Source: Platycnemis pennipes
Lineage: Eukaryota > Arthropoda > Insecta > Odonata > Platycnemididae
Direction: 5' to 3'
DNA length: 64,000 bases
NCBI GenBank assembly: GCA_933228895.1
Contig: OW121849.1
Coordinates: 41,882,354-41,946,353 of the forward strand
How positions within the stretch are numbered: position 1 is the first letter of the stretch; every line of letters starts with the position of its first letter. The position numbers and the translations under genes are program-made. The notes below the pieces were generated by a model that was given only the letters and a program-made list of their open reading frames with translations, was not told the origin of the DNA and did no database searches. Shown here piece by piece: positions 11,525-23,120 of the stretch.

Positions 11525-11632
11525 AATGTGAAAGAGAGGAATTACGTTAATATGAAGAGGTTGGCTGATAAAAGAATCGAGTGGAGGGCTGCATTAAAAT
11601 AAATTCTAGGATTCTGACCGATGATGATGATT
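11525..11632 (+). mobile_element. LINE family 1, short 3'-end fragment with A-rich tail
   Basis: Only the last roughly 100 bp of the family remain, from the 'gaagaggttggctgata' section to the 'gatgatgat' tail, followed by an A-rich run (11635-11652). It is in the same orientation as the copies at 21343 and 35405. Confidence 0.75.
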
Positions 11633-11652
11633 AATAAAAAAAATAAAAAATT

Positions 11653-13379
11653 CATTTTCCAACAACAAACTGCCACCCGATTCAATATATTATGCAATTT
11701 TAAATCTTATTTAGTGAGCTGATGTTATAATATATAGGCATATTGAATATGGCTCTCTACTCTTCACCTCTAAGCCCTCTAAGTTGCATTTCTTTCACAC
11801 CTTCACAGTTTAATTCTCCTAATGCAATAGTGTAGTCACTTCACATATTTATCCCGTGGATATTCTCGAGGAAAACTTCCTTCAATCACCCCTTACATTT
11901 TGTCCACATCAAATCCATTCCGTTCGAAAGAAAGCCAAAACATTCTTCATTTCCACGCGAACACCAGGCTTTAAAAGAACCGTTTTGTATCGTTCTGTTA
12001 TTGCAGCTGTCAATTTTTCTTTCCCATGGATTATCACATAGGCCAAGAAATTTTTCTTACACCGGTAGTTGATTCCCGATTACATCTTTTAGGCACATAT
12101 TAGATAGTACTACTATTTACAATCAATCTCGAAGTTAGCAACTTGACTGCAGTGTTTCCCAAACGGTATGCCGAGGGAATTCAGGATGCCGAGAATACAG
12201 TTAGGGATTCCGCGATATTATTGCGGGAAAACGAAAAATGTTCAGCAGGGCCAAATTTTTAATTGGCTACTCTCACGACCTGAAAATGGTGAAGGTAATC
12301 GAAGCACTTCTTCCAACCTAAAGAATGATGATTGTAAAATTTCGATTATCCCTGGTAATCGAGAGAGAAGCGTTATTGCACAAATAAAAAAGTCTAAGAA
12401 CGGAGCCACACGAGTATAACTTCAGTCTGAAGGTTGCCGCCAAAGTAAAAGCTCGGAAATCGCTGGAATAAAGAGTAAAATATCGTATAAATTTCATTAG
12501 TTTAAATTGGTTGTTAATTGCACTAAGCAAGACTAATTTAATTTCATCTCTCTTGAGCAATTATTAGTGAGGAAATAATATACGATGGATTTAAAATAAT
12601 TGCAGTGCTTGGACGTGCGGTATCTTTCATTTATGTTTAATTATGAAGCATGAATACGTTGAAATCCTTTATTATACGTACTTTTTCCCATAATGTTGAA
12701 ATAAGTAATCACTGGATGAAGGAATTCTATTATCGTAGGATGGGTGAGTGGATGCATGGTGCTAACGTACACAGAGAGATGTTGATTAATTCTGTAAAAT
12801 AAGACTCAATTTCACTTTATTTCCATCTCACGATTCTTCCTCGTCAACGACTTAGGTATAAATGACAAACTATAGAAAATATTTCTTCCCCGCTTCGCTG
12901 GACAAGACACCGAATTTTTCCGCTTATCATCAAGACAAAGAAAAAGACAAATCTTTTTCTCAACAAAGGCCAAGAGAGCCCTATCTCCAAATCAACGTTC
13001 TGCTCACTTAACGAAACTTCGAAGGATATCCCCGAATAACGTTCCACATACGCGATCCGGACGAAAAATTCTCATTGGCAGCTTTCCCCCAATGTTTCCC
13101 CTATCGGACCGATGCTCGACGTCGCGACGCCAACGACGAAATAAAGTAAACCGGTCTCGGATGAAAATTCGTCATTTTTCGGTTCTTGAGGAAACAACTG
13201 AAGATTTCTGGAATGCTGGCTCATTCCTCCTCTCCCCCTCTCGGTCTCCCAGCGAAAAAAGCGTCCAATCGCGGCGAAAGAAATGTTACACTCGAAAATT
13301 AAGAGAAAAGGGAAAAAAACGAGGTGAATGAAAAAAAAAAAACATTCGGCGTTCGATCGTTTCTCCGAGACCCAGAACC
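11653..13379. other. AT-rich DNA, no gene seen
   Basis: ORFs at 11856, 12168, 12318 (minus) and 12844 (minus) are short and unrecognised. The 177-codon minus ORF ending at 13605 runs into the GA-rich tract and is dominated by Pro/Ser/Phe runs, so it is rejected as a gene. Confidence 0.5.
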
Positions 13380-13540
13380 TACTCGACGGATAAGAATAGC
13401 ATCGAAATTTTTGGCGCGGAGGGGAAGGGGACGAGGGGAGAGAGAGAATGGAGGGGAAGTGGAGTGGGTGAGGTGGGGAGGGAGGAAATGAAGGGAAGGA
13501 GGGGGATGCTCCGGGGAAAATGGGAAATGAACGAAAGAGA
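13380..13540. repeat. purine-rich (GA) tract
   Basis: The plus strand is almost entirely G and A with AGGGG-type units, the complementary strand being polypyrimidine. This could form triplex or quadruplex structures. It is low-complexity DNA rather than a gene. Confidence 0.8.
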
Positions 13541-13558
13541 TCCCTAACGAAGCAAAAA

Positions 13559-13607
13559 TACAAGGCGTTTAGATACAAATACAAGGCGGAGGCGTTTAGA
13601 TACAAAT
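13559..13607. repeat. imperfect tandem duplication
   Basis: 'tttagatacaaat' preceded by 'acaaggcg' occurs twice, the second copy having an extra 6-bp 'gaggcg' insert. Confidence 0.8.
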
Positions 13608-13721
13608 GTTTAGCTTTACCATCTCATACGGAACGTGATTTGTTGTCAAAAGCTTTCTTTTAGCAACTACATCACAAAATAAAACATTTACAACTCAAGT
13701 CACATGGCAACGGGAAATTGC

Positions 13722-13756
13722 AAAAGAGAAACCACCAAGAGTGGCGTTTCTCTTTT
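13722..13756. repeat. hairpin with 11-bp perfect core stem
   Basis: 'aaaagagaaac' (13722-13732) is inverted at 13746-13756, with further CCAC/GTGG pairing inside. It is a compact stem-loop of unknown role. Confidence 0.7.
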
Positions 13757-15360
13757 CTTCGTGATAACAAGTTTCTTCCATTTCACGCGTTGGAATCACA
13801 ATACATACTTATTTAAAAATAATTAAATTTTACATTTATTTTGTCCCTTTTCCACTCCTATCCATAAATATATTTATACTCAGCAATAGTTTCTCCAGCA
13901 ACAGTCATTATTTATCTGTAAAAATCAAAATGTCCTGCGGGCCGATAATTGTATTCGTCTTAAAGAGAAGAATGGATGTATTCAAGATACACAACGAGTA
14001 TGACACGCATAAGAGCACGCAAAAGTTCCACAGAATCGGGGAGAGAACCTCACAGGCATTCGGCTTTCGGCCAGAAGCCCTCGTGGCATCGTACCTTGCC
14101 TCGTGAATCCCCCTGCATCTCTCTCCCGCGTAATCCACCTTCCCCCTCCCACCCTAGGGTATGCGTGGCCTGTATCCCACACCCCTAAGTCCCCTCACCA
14201 TCAACGAAACTCCCTCCCCAGCCCCCACCAAACAGAACCGACTCCCAAAGCTTGTAGCTCTCCATGTTCTAGGTTCTGCGACAGCCCTATTGACTAAAAT
14301 GCTAGAGGGGAAAGGGCGAAGGGAGGATAAGGGGAAGGGTACCCTGGAAGGGGTACGCGATGGAGGAGAAGGGGAGAGGTAGGAACACAATGGGGCAAGG
14401 GGTGGGGTGGTATGGCGAGTGAGAGATCTCCTTCACTCCCCTCGTGCCTTCTCTATTCCTACATCTATGCCTGCTGCGGCTGAGGACGTTTGGGGGAAGG
14501 GTTCAGGAGAGGGGAGAAGCAGGAAGAAGATGGCAGGGTGGGAAGGCTCGATGGAAAAAATAGGAAGAGAGAGGGGGAAGGGTACATGGAGGGGAGAGTT
14601 CGGATGTTTGGCTAGGCGGGAAAGGGAGTTAGGAAGAGCATGTGAGTGTGTGTGTTCTAGGGAGGATGAGTGGGGAGGGGGAGTCCTATGGCGGGGGTAC
14701 ACTCGCGGGAAAGGGGACTTGGGGTCATGAAGGGGGCCGATTGGGAATGGAGAGGAGAGAGGGCTAGGGGAAAGGGGCCTTGGCTTTTGCGTGGAGTGAC
14801 GTCACCGTTGCCGAGGATGAAATGCGGAACGTGGGACTGAAATAATAAAAAAAGCTCGATTTATTTTTTTTTTCTATCCTCGAGACGCCTGCTTGCGAGT
14901 ATCTGAGTTCGAAGCGGGGGAGTTTGATGGGGTTGGATTGGGTGGAAAGAGGGGGGGGGGGGGGCAAGGGTTCTTGGGTAGGATGGGTGGAGCGTCGGAA
15001 AAGGGTTCAGAAGAAATGAGGGACGGGAGGGGTAAGGATTTCGCGGAAGTCTTAAAAGGGTAAGTGGAGGGAGAGTTTGATTTCAGGGAGGCCACCGAGC
15101 AGAGGGGCGGGGGACTGGATGTAGGAGCGGGTGGGGGGGATGTGCAACGCATGGCGTCCCGAGGTGCACGTACTTTTTGGGGGAAAGGGAGCTGCTCGCT
15201 CCGAAAATCATCTCTCGCTTTCCGGATGGGAGCTTCACCCGCCGAATCAAACCCTCCGACGACGGAGAAAGGAAGTAGGAATTCGGGTCTTCCAATCACG
15301 GCCCGCCTCTGGGGCTGCCAAGTCCTAACAAGTTCATTCCGGCAGGTATTTCGTCCATGC
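13757..15360. other. GC-rich, strand-asymmetric island with poly-G run
   Basis: From about 14100 the DNA becomes GC-rich. First it is C/T-rich (to about 14280), then G/A-rich on the plus strand (to about 15130). A run of 14 G occupies 14951-14964 and many GGGG clusters surround it, suitable for G-quadruplexes. Overlapping open frames on both strands (up to 162 codons at 14874-15362 minus) consist of Pro/Ser or Gly/Arg/Glu runs dictated by composition. An island of this kind could mark a promoter or first noncoding exon, but no initiator, TATA box or splice donor was convincing. Confidence 0.55.
14797..14804. promoter_or_regulatory. TGACGTCA palindrome, CRE-like site
   Basis: This is an exact match to the cAMP-response element consensus bound by CREB/ATF-type bZIP factors, located inside the GC-rich island. 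An 8-mer is expected about once per 64 kb by chance, so this is only suggestive. Confidence 0.25.
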
Positions 15361-16430
15361 ATATGAAATCCTGGGACTTAAACACAAGAGACCAAATGAC
15401 CTCTCTAGTGAGCCGTGGAAATTTTATTTCCTAATGCTTCATGGATCAACACTAATTCTAACCAAACCTCCAGTTTACCGAAGTGTTTGGCAAAGGTTAT
15501 AAATAATGTTTTTCTCTGATGTCTCATAAAGTTCTCTGACATAACGTAATGTTGAGCAAACCATGTACGGTTTGACAGAAATAAATAAACTCCAATCGAT
15601 TTTGACAACGATAGCTTCATTATCAAGACATTTCCTTTACAATGACGCTATAGTCATAGAAAATATTGGATTTTATTAAAATACCTACAGCGGACCCGTG
15701 CAAGGTGTGGTTTCATAACGTTTGTTTCATCGTTCCGCTACGCATCACCGAACGCCTTCAAATTAATTCTCTAACTTAAGCCCAGGAAATGCTGCGGAGA
15801 GAATGAAAACATTCAACATATGACCAATTTCAGCTATCCATAAACTTCTGTATAAGCTGTTGCCAACATTGAACCGGTTTAAATGATTTTTTCGTAAAAA
15901 ATAATCTGAGTGACACATATTGAATATTCACAGTGCATGCTAAATCATCATAATTCTTACCATTTCATGCCCTATGCTGACTTATTCATTCAGCATTTGA
16001 CAGCGAATACGAGAGCTTACCTTTGTGATGAATTTTAATATGTTTATTATAGTTCTGGATGAACGTTTCTTAGTGGTGAGGACATTGGAAAAATAAATCG
16101 CCATAAAGGACTTCAGTATTGCGCGGAGAAAAAATTCGAAAAATCAAATAGGGAGCTGAGGACTTCGAGGCTTAATAAAGATCTTGATATATTTGTAAAG
16201 ATTTTGATATCTTAGTCAAGTTCCTAACATACGTTGCAAGCACTCAGTGAGTGAGAATGTGTTAAAATGCATCGTAAAACATTTAGATGGAAATGAAGAC
16301 AGAAAGATAAGGGCTAAATGGGATTGTGGAAAAGGGGGAGACACTTGGATGCACCAGAAAAGGTGAACGGAGAAGATACTGAGAGGTGGCTAATTGTTCA
16401 AGGTTGTCAAAGGAAGAATGTCTATCACTA
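15361..16430. other. AT-rich DNA, no gene seen
   Basis: A minus-strand splice-donor-like CACAAAG|GTAAGC occurs near 16018 but no supported exon lies behind it. Nothing else is recognised. Confidence 0.5.
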
Positions 16431-16897
16431 GGCACGTAGCCAGAAATTTGCTTCGGGGGAGGGGGGGCCTAAGTCTACTGGGTCTAGTGTAACAAATCAA
16501 CTTTGCCAAATCAACTCGGTTCCGATATGTTACAAATCTCTCCCCTTAATTTTTTAGTGCTTGGCATTTACTTTCACAGTGCCCTTTCCTATCTCTTCTC
16601 ATTGGTAAAGTTCACTGCTTACCTTGTTACGAAGCAGTTAATTTGACCGGCCCCAGAACAAAAGTTCAATGCATGCATACATACATATGGGATTGAAAAG
16701 ATCAATTATTAACCATACACATGATTCAAAATAGATATCACGTTTCAAGACACTTAACACTTGAATTATACGCAGTTTAATCCGGATTATCATGCCCAGT
16801 TAAAATCGGAACTACAAAATCATTGGGAAAAATTTCAGGGTGGGGGCTGAAGCCCCAGAAGCCCACCCCCCCCCCCCCCCCGCTACGTGTCTGCCTA
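16431..16897. mobile_element. nonautonomous transposon with CACGTAGC ends and G/C runs
   Basis: The left end reads TAGGCACGTAGCCAGAAATTT followed closely by a G-rich run. The right end carries a run of 16 C (16866-16881) followed by GCTACGTGTCTGCCTA, the inverted form of the left end apart from a 2-base difference. 'CACTA' occurs next to both ends and could be part of a target duplication. The interior is AT-rich and noncoding. Units with a GCACGTAGCCAG terminus next to a poly-G run appear to be widespread in invertebrate DNA, from memory and not checked here. Confidence 0.7.
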
Positions 16898-17557
16898 GCA
16901 CTAAGGGATGAGGATTGGTAATCATAGTGATGTTGGTAAGCATGAAAGAAGATTTGAGGAGTTGAAGAGTTCATAGGGAAATAGATTTTTAAATTTTTAT
17001 TAAGATTTCAGAGGCAACGGCATTTTTCTCTCATCATTGAATCAAAATTCACCCTGGAAATTTTTGTTATACAAACATAGTCAAATGTTAATTGCCTTTA
17101 TAGCTCAATACTTTGGGGGCAAACAAGACAAATTATGACAGTAAAGTGTGGAAAATATAAGAAAATCAACTTTATTGGAATCAATGTACAACTGAAATCT
17201 AACTACTTCGATCTAATGAGAAAACTCAAGAGAAGACTATCATATTTCGGGATTGGAGATAATTTTTTCTAAATCGTGAGATTCATAAAATATCCTGTGG
17301 AGTCTTAGAAAAATACCAACCGGTCAGCAGCACGTTCCTGCAGTATCCAAACTGCTCCTTGAATACTCGACTAAAAACTCCGCACCCCTCAAGCTTCAAC
17401 GGGTTACTCCACTTATCACACTTGAACACCGCGCTCATAAAATATGAACTAACACACATGAACACGGCACCTTTTTCTACCAAAAAGAACTATCATGTGG
17501 TGGTAGAAGTCGGCAAACTTACAGTATAAAACTTGATAGGATCGTCGGTTTTTGCAG
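16898..17557. other. no gene seen; 17283-17500 may be an old repeat
   Basis: The stretch at 17283-17500, mentioning 'cttgaatactcgac' and 'cttcaacgggttactccac', has the feel of a dispersed repeat but has no second copy in the window, so its status is open. Confidence 0.3.
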
Positions 17558-17619
17558 CCACAGGATCTCCAAATTTGGGCATTACATTCACTACAGAGGT
17601 GGCGGCACGCTACAGTCAG
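17558..17619 (+). CDS. candidate short exon, unknown protein
   Basis: This 62-bp segment lies between the acceptor 'cggtttttgcag' and a near-ideal donor CAG|GTATGTAAGT. The open frame encodes a neutral peptide including TGSPNLGITFTTEVAARYSQ, which reads like an ordinary folded-protein segment rather than low-complexity sequence. The length is not a multiple of three, so it would need a matching phase in its neighbours, and none was found. An antisense ORF covers the same stretch. Family unknown; chance remains possible. Confidence 0.28.
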
Positions 17620-18379
17620 GTATGTAAGTTTGACGTCCCACCGCGAGGAGGCAACAACAGGGCCCATTTCGCAAACAATGGACCTCTGGAAGAATACTGC
17701 GTGCTTCATGAACATTAGTTTTAGATTAATGAGTACGCCGCAGACACATAAACGAACACTGAAACCGATCAGGGTTAGTTTTGCGCGGTCGACTTAAGTG
17801 CTCGCTAGCAAATTGCGAATCTAACTGCTCCCTTGGGTGAAAATACGATGGATGAGAACTTTTTGACGTGGTGGTACAGGTGACCCAGATGAATTCGCAA
17901 TTACAAAGCGCTTCAATCCCTGTCCAAGGATGTGCCAAATAATTAGTTCAACTTCCTCAACTTCTTGTGCAACGAATTTGTACCCCGTCCAGGAAGGAAT
18001 CTCGAGGAATAATCGTCTATCTTTCTGCCAGGAACGAAAATTCAAAGTGGGAAAATTCATCTTAATTAAGGAGAGAATGAAGTTTACGTACTTTGTCACC
18101 GAACCTCTCTACAAAATATGAAGAGCGGCATTGCTTCCTTCGCACTCAATCGGACCTATCAAAAAATCTAGGACCTTGGAAAATTACTGTAATTAGGATA
18201 TTAAAACTGCAAACACTGTATCGCTCCGCATTATATAACCTACTTCTAAGTTTACATCTAAATCGACATAATACCCTGCAGGCAACCGTAAATGTGCGTA
18301 GCATGAGGTGAATTCCCACGAAACACGCATTACATATCGTGCTTAAAAATAACCTTAAGACAAACACGATATCTTTGAC
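17620..18379. other. no gene seen
   Basis: Short ORFs on both strands (up to 92 codons at 17821-18099 minus) mirror each other and carry no recognised motif. Confidence 0.45.
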
Positions 18380-18445
18380 GTTTGATTCGAACTGGCATCC
18401 TTCGGGTTGTTAGGCCGGTGCGTTACAGTAACCGCAGCCGGATCC
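18380..18445 (-). mobile_element. tRNA-like SINE fragment (type 2)
   Basis: On the minus strand an A-box-like 'ggttactgtaacgcaccgg' is followed after 'aacccgaagg' by the B-box-like 'ccagttcgaatc'. The 'cccgaagg' context is shared with the fragments at 48990 and 53765, indicating one tRNA-derived family. Confidence 0.5.
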
Positions 18446-20270
18446 AAGTCAACCAGCATTTGATGAAAACTGCCACGAATGGTAATGAAACTTATACCTT
18501 ACATCCTTACACAACAGAACGATTATGTTTATCTCTTTCCGATTAGGGCCCAAAGTGGACACACCTCAGCATTCTTGCAGTGTAAAGAAATAGTAGGCCA
18601 CTCAGTGAATTGCAAGTGCTCACTCGCTACTTCGAATGCCGCGAGGAACGAAGTGACAAATGAAAATATCAGCGGAGCCTTGCGTTGCATCGCCGTATGC
18701 TGTGGGTGTCCTCGTGGCAGGTAGGGTGTGATTCTCGCCAGCCGAGATCTCCGCAGCCTTGGGAGGATTATGGAAGCAGCGGACGAGGGAGTGTGGGCGC
18801 TTCGAAGCAGTCGGCGACCGTTGCCAAGACGAACAACGTGCGTGATGAGGAAGCGTGCACGGGCGAAACCCTTTGAGTGACGTGAGATTGAGAGGCGTCA
18901 TTCGCCTCCTGATTTCTTCGGCGCCGCACCGACAGTGTCAAGCTCCAGGTGAAACACCGGAGAGACAGATAAACGTGCATTAAAAATGCCGACGCATTAT
19001 TTTTTTTACACCAAATGTGTCCTACTGGAGATAACTGAAGCGAGAATTTGGCTCAGAATTTCGAAGGATGAGCCAATTAGAGTAGCACGGCTGCAAAATA
19101 AAATCATATAAGACAACAAAGAGCAGATTATACTTTTTAACTTTGTAAGTCAAGGGTTTTACAGCAAGTGAGACCTACTTTGAAGGCAACATTTTCTGTA
19201 TCAAATAGATATATAATACACATGATAGGGTCCAGTTTCCGTGCAAAATGACCTCAGCCGTCGACGCACCCCAATCAAAACTACTACTACATTTTCAATG
19301 CTGAATCGCCATTAGTGCCACTGAATCTGTCAAAAATAAGGCACTCTGTGACATAGCTGTGTCAAGGAGTATGAGATATCATGGGTGAAACTGCCTCTAA
19401 CATTAATATTTTATTTATCCGGCAGGTAGAAAATGTCTACATAGCATCGACACTAATCATATTACATAAGACAAAAAATACAACATTACACAAATCAATG
19501 TTTAAACTGGGTCGAAATCAATATGGTGGAACTGCCATTATTTTACGCAATCATCCATGCATAATCACACTGTTTTAGAATTCACGATAATGTACCTGAT
19601 GATGTGCCGCATGATTGTGTTTCTCTCAATTCACCGTCTGGAATACACGATAGGTCTGACCGAATACCAAATGCCAATTAAAATTTATCATCCTACGGTT
19701 CAATTACGATTTGAGTTTTGATCACACTGACATGAGTAATGATGCAGTTGATTTTCTTCATTGTCATGAAATGCCACATTTTAGTTCTTATCCGCTACTG
19801 CAAGGGTCTGCGATCTCGGGTGTCTATGGAAAAACAAATAACATTTCTTGAGGCTTTTCCGATGACGACCGTCCTTATGTTTTGTTTTCTACATCGAAGC
19901 TTTTCCTTTTTAAATAAGTCATTCTACTACCTATAGGTACACTCGTTGCATAAGTCCCGAAGGGGAAGGGAATAATACTTCACCCGAAGAAAAACCAGTT
20001 TCACATGTATTTTACTTAATTTTGGCATATTTTCGCTGACGTCTTATGTAGTCTTGGTTAATTATGATTCATATGTACTTCCTGACGCCTTAAAAGAATT
20101 CACACTAGAGTTTACCACAGTAGAAATGTACTGAACCTACCCACTCGTCCCAACATGTATCTTGGACTCCAATCTCACTTCGGTAACGGATATTGTGTTT
20201 GTCCTAAGTTTATGCTCAGGTTTAAGAGTGCGATATTACCCTAGCCATTGGGGCTCCTCAAGCTAAATTC
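18446..20270. other. no gene seen
   Basis: 18600-18970 is richer in GC with open frames on both strands (81-93 codons) lacking recognisable domains. The rest is AT-rich. Confidence 0.45.
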
Positions 20271-20274
20271 CACA

Positions 20275-20345
20275 GCTCTTATCCCATCCAAGGCATACCC
20301 TTGCAGCAATTCACTTTTCCTACGACGACTGTCTTCTTCACGGCT
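20275..20345 (-). mobile_element. possible internal LINE family 1 relic
   Basis: 'cacttttcctacgacgactgtcttcttca' is, with a few changes, the antisense of the section following the HDG region in the 35.4-kb copy and matches the copy at 9645-9860. It lacks the 3' end, so it is a weak, isolated fragment. Confidence 0.35.
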
Positions 20346-21087
20346 GAAATAAATTGAATTCATGTAATTAATAGTTAATGGCATTCTGTCTTCAGCACTA
20401 AAATTTTAAGAGATTTATTTCATGTACTACTCTTCTTAGCATTTATTCATTGGTCATCTGGTATATCCATCCAATATTTTAAAAGTTAATAGATTGTTGA
20501 GGACGAGCCTTTGTGGAATTACGTGTCGAATAGGAGTACTAGTAAAATAAAAATGAAGCTTTCCCCTTTTTTACTTGTAACTGACCAGCATGAAGTGTTC
20601 AAATTTTATTAATGTCACATGTGCCATGAATAAATGCAGTCGCAGAGGCGGGGGTTGTCTAGAGCGTGAAAAATCTCTACCCACGAGAAGGCAGAAACTT
20701 TTGTGTATTTTTTATTTTCATTGAACCAGTGGTGGCACAGGCCAAATATTGTATTAGTGAATTTTGGGTTTATTTACTAATTTTCTAATACAACCAGAGA
20801 TAAAATTCAGAAAAAGCAGGTAATTTCACCCAGGAAAGCTTGTATTTTGTCGTTTTTGTGAATCAGAGTGCAGTTCTAGACGAATGCAATGAACGCCCAC
20901 TAATTTATCCGCCCCCTCCCCTGCTTCGTCACCAAATTAAGAATGACGGAAAGAAATGAATCGTGAAAATATTATTTTCGCTATATAGTAGTAAAATCAT
21001 TTGATATTCAATAAATTGTAACTACAGACTAAATAGTGGTCCCGCAGATAGAGGGTCTAGCTGAGAGGAGATCCTTGGAGTACCTAA
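20346..21087. other. AT-rich DNA, no gene seen
   Basis: No long ORF, repeat array or splice-bordered open segment was noticed. Confidence 0.5.
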
Positions 21088-21125
21088 TCTGGACGTGTCC
21101 GAAATGTTTTTCGGACACGTCCAGA
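21088..21125. repeat. perfect 17-bp inverted repeat with 4-nt loop
   Basis: Arms 21088-21104 and 21109-21125 pair exactly around the loop 'tgtt', with the half-site 'ggacgtgtccgaaa'. It is GC-richer than its surroundings and would form a very stable hairpin in DNA or RNA. It resembles a terminator in shape, but nothing here is bacterial. It may be a foldback relic or a protein-binding palindrome. Confidence 0.9.
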
Positions 21126-21342
21126 AGGGTGATTTTCTGTGTATCGTATCTTATTGGAAACCACAGGTGATGCAGGGGAAGGGAATGGCATGACTGAATC
21201 ATGCAAGTCTTTGGGTTTAGTAACTCTACCCTGACTTATCAGATGGGATCCCGTGTTGAGCACTCCGGTTGGATGTGCCATGAAAAGTTTTAAAACAAAT
21301 TTCAAACAATCGATTTTAATGACTTAGCGCAATAATCTAGCT

Positions 21343-21690
21343 AAGAAGAATGATGCTACCAAGAATGACGACGGTAAAAGGATCGACCGAGAAAAAAACC
21401 AAGAAGTCTTTAAGTAGAGTGCGAAAAAAGAGAAGTCTGCTGAAAAATTTAAAAAGAAAACGGGACAACTTAAGACTCGGCCATTTCTTAAGACACGATA
21501 TGAGACAATCGTCGAGGGATAAGTAAACGGTAAGAATGGAAGTGATAGGCTTCGGATTAGGCATGTAAAACAAGTTATAAAGGATGTGAAAGAGAAGTAT
21601 TACGTAAATATGAAAAGTTTAGCGGATAGGAGAATCGAGTGGGAAGCTGCGTGAAACCAATCTTAGGATTGTTGACCGATGATGATAATG
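21343..21690 (+). mobile_element. LINE family 1, 3'-end fragment
   Basis: This aligns along its whole length with 35715-36030 of the longest copy: the 'gagaagtctgctgaaaa' segment, the 'cttaagacacgat' segment, and the terminal section ending 'ccaatcttaggattgttgaccgatgatgat'. Several frameshifts and stops show it is dead. It sits 130 bp before a C-rich island. Confidence 0.85.
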
Positions 21691-21819
21691 AAGGAGAATT
21701 GTGGATGAGTTCGAAATATTAGTGGATGGCCGCGGAATAGTCGAGATCGGATGTCTTTTGGCGACTCGCAACTGTACAAATGCTTTATCGTCATCAAGTA
21801 TGGTGGTCACAGGGTTGCA

Positions 21820-22660
21820 CCGGGCGACCTATCTCGGATCTCCTCGGAGGGACGGGCTGTCTTCCGCGGCCCAGGTCTCCGCCCCCGCGGGGGGGCGCGA
21901 CCTCCTCCCTCCCTCCCGGCGGGACCCCCACGGCGGGTACCACCCCTCGCTGCCATCCCTCCCTCCAGACGCACCCTTATCAATCGAGTGCCGACCATCT
22001 CGGTTTCTACCTCCCCGCCGCCCCCGCTATCTTTTCCGTCCCCGGAGGCCTGGGGAGACAAGACGCCCTCCGCCTCCACTCCCTCCCCCGCCTGCCTATC
22101 TTCGGCCTTTTCTTCTTTTGAGACGACAGCGAGCCGCCGCCGTCTTCTCATGCACCGTCGCCTTCCGATGCCACCCTTTCTTCATGTCTCCTCCCCTTCT
22201 CTTCGTCCGCGACCATCTATTACATCCCCCGCTCCGCAAGCGGTACCATCTCTCTCTCCCCCTTAAAACAAACTCCCCCGCCCTCTCAATACTTACTCCT
22301 CCTCCTCCCCCTTGCACTTTTTACCTCCTCAGAACTTCAAGAAGTCTCTCTCTCGTGTGCTCCTATTTCCCGTACCGCTGTGCCCGACATCTCCCGCACC
22401 CGACTGTCGATTCCATTTGACGAGGTTTGATACACGTGCGTGCCCACGTAACCGTATGCGTGCGACCGGACATACATATGCATGCGGTATGTATATGTCT
22501 GGTGATGGCCGTTGGTGTTTGTCGCGGGAGAATCCCTCCCGTTTGCCGCCGCGATGGGTGGCGTGATTGCCGGGCGACTCTTAAGACTTCAGGATCGAGC
22601 GTGGCGGAGGTAGTGGTGGTGGGTGCTGTCTTGCGGGATGATGCAGTGCCTTAATGGGGC
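21820..22660. other. C/T-rich GC-rich island
   Basis: 21820-22400 is almost pure pyrimidine on the plus strand with many CCTCCC blocks. The 239-codon ORF at 21701-22420 and its overlapping frames are Pro/Ser/Leu/Arg repeats created by this composition. After 22400 the bias flips toward G, with CpG-containing words. It may be a promoter-type island. A short imperfect palindrome of 'gacatacata' type lies at about 22468-22500. Confidence 0.55.
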
Positions 22661-22894
22661 GCGAAGTGTGCAATGCACACTCACTTGAAGGTGGCAAATG
22701 TTGCTGCAAAAGTGTAGTGGAATTCCAGTGAATATTTTAGCGGAAATGGAACCCTACATGTATTTGCCCTATGTCCATAAATGGATGAGTGATAAAATAT
22801 TTTAAGAGGTGAACGTAAAGGTTATTAATAGTATTCCCATTGACAATTAATATCGATATACAATACGCAGTGTATGAAAGGGAATGACGTGAAT

Positions 22895-23120
22895 TATGTA
22901 GTGGCTAGAATAGTACCCACACCCTGAGGGCTCGGGTTCGAGTCCCGAAAGAGGCAGATCTTTTTAATTGGTACAACCTACTTGGGTGCCATTTGGTTAG
23001 AAATCCTAATTCAGTACTCCATCCGTCGTGTGGGACGTTAATGCGTGGACCTCTTGGCGCTTTTTCTTAAGAGAAGGGCTAATGATGACACCGAATTCCT
23101 CTCCACTATTCCCCTCCTCG
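22895..23120 (+). mobile_element. tRNA-derived SINE, best copy (type 1)
   Basis: The head has an A-box-like TGGCTAGAATAGT (22902-22914) and a good B box GGTTCGAGTCC (22935-22945), as in RNA polymerase III promoters. The body contains a 'gggacgttaatgcgtgg' section and ends with 'gggctaatgatgacaccgaattcctctccac', which is matched by the bodies of the copies at 40018-40240 (minus) and 51143-51390 (plus). Shared head plus body in three copies supports a genuine SINE family rather than isolated tRNA genes. Confidence 0.75.

Noticed and set aside
13072..13605. 177-codon minus-strand ORF
   Set aside because: Complement of the GA-rich tract; Ser/Pro/Phe runs only.
21701..22420. 239-codon plus-strand ORF
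   Set aside because: Encoded by a C/T-rich tract giving Pro, Ser, Leu and Arg runs; three plus frames are open together.
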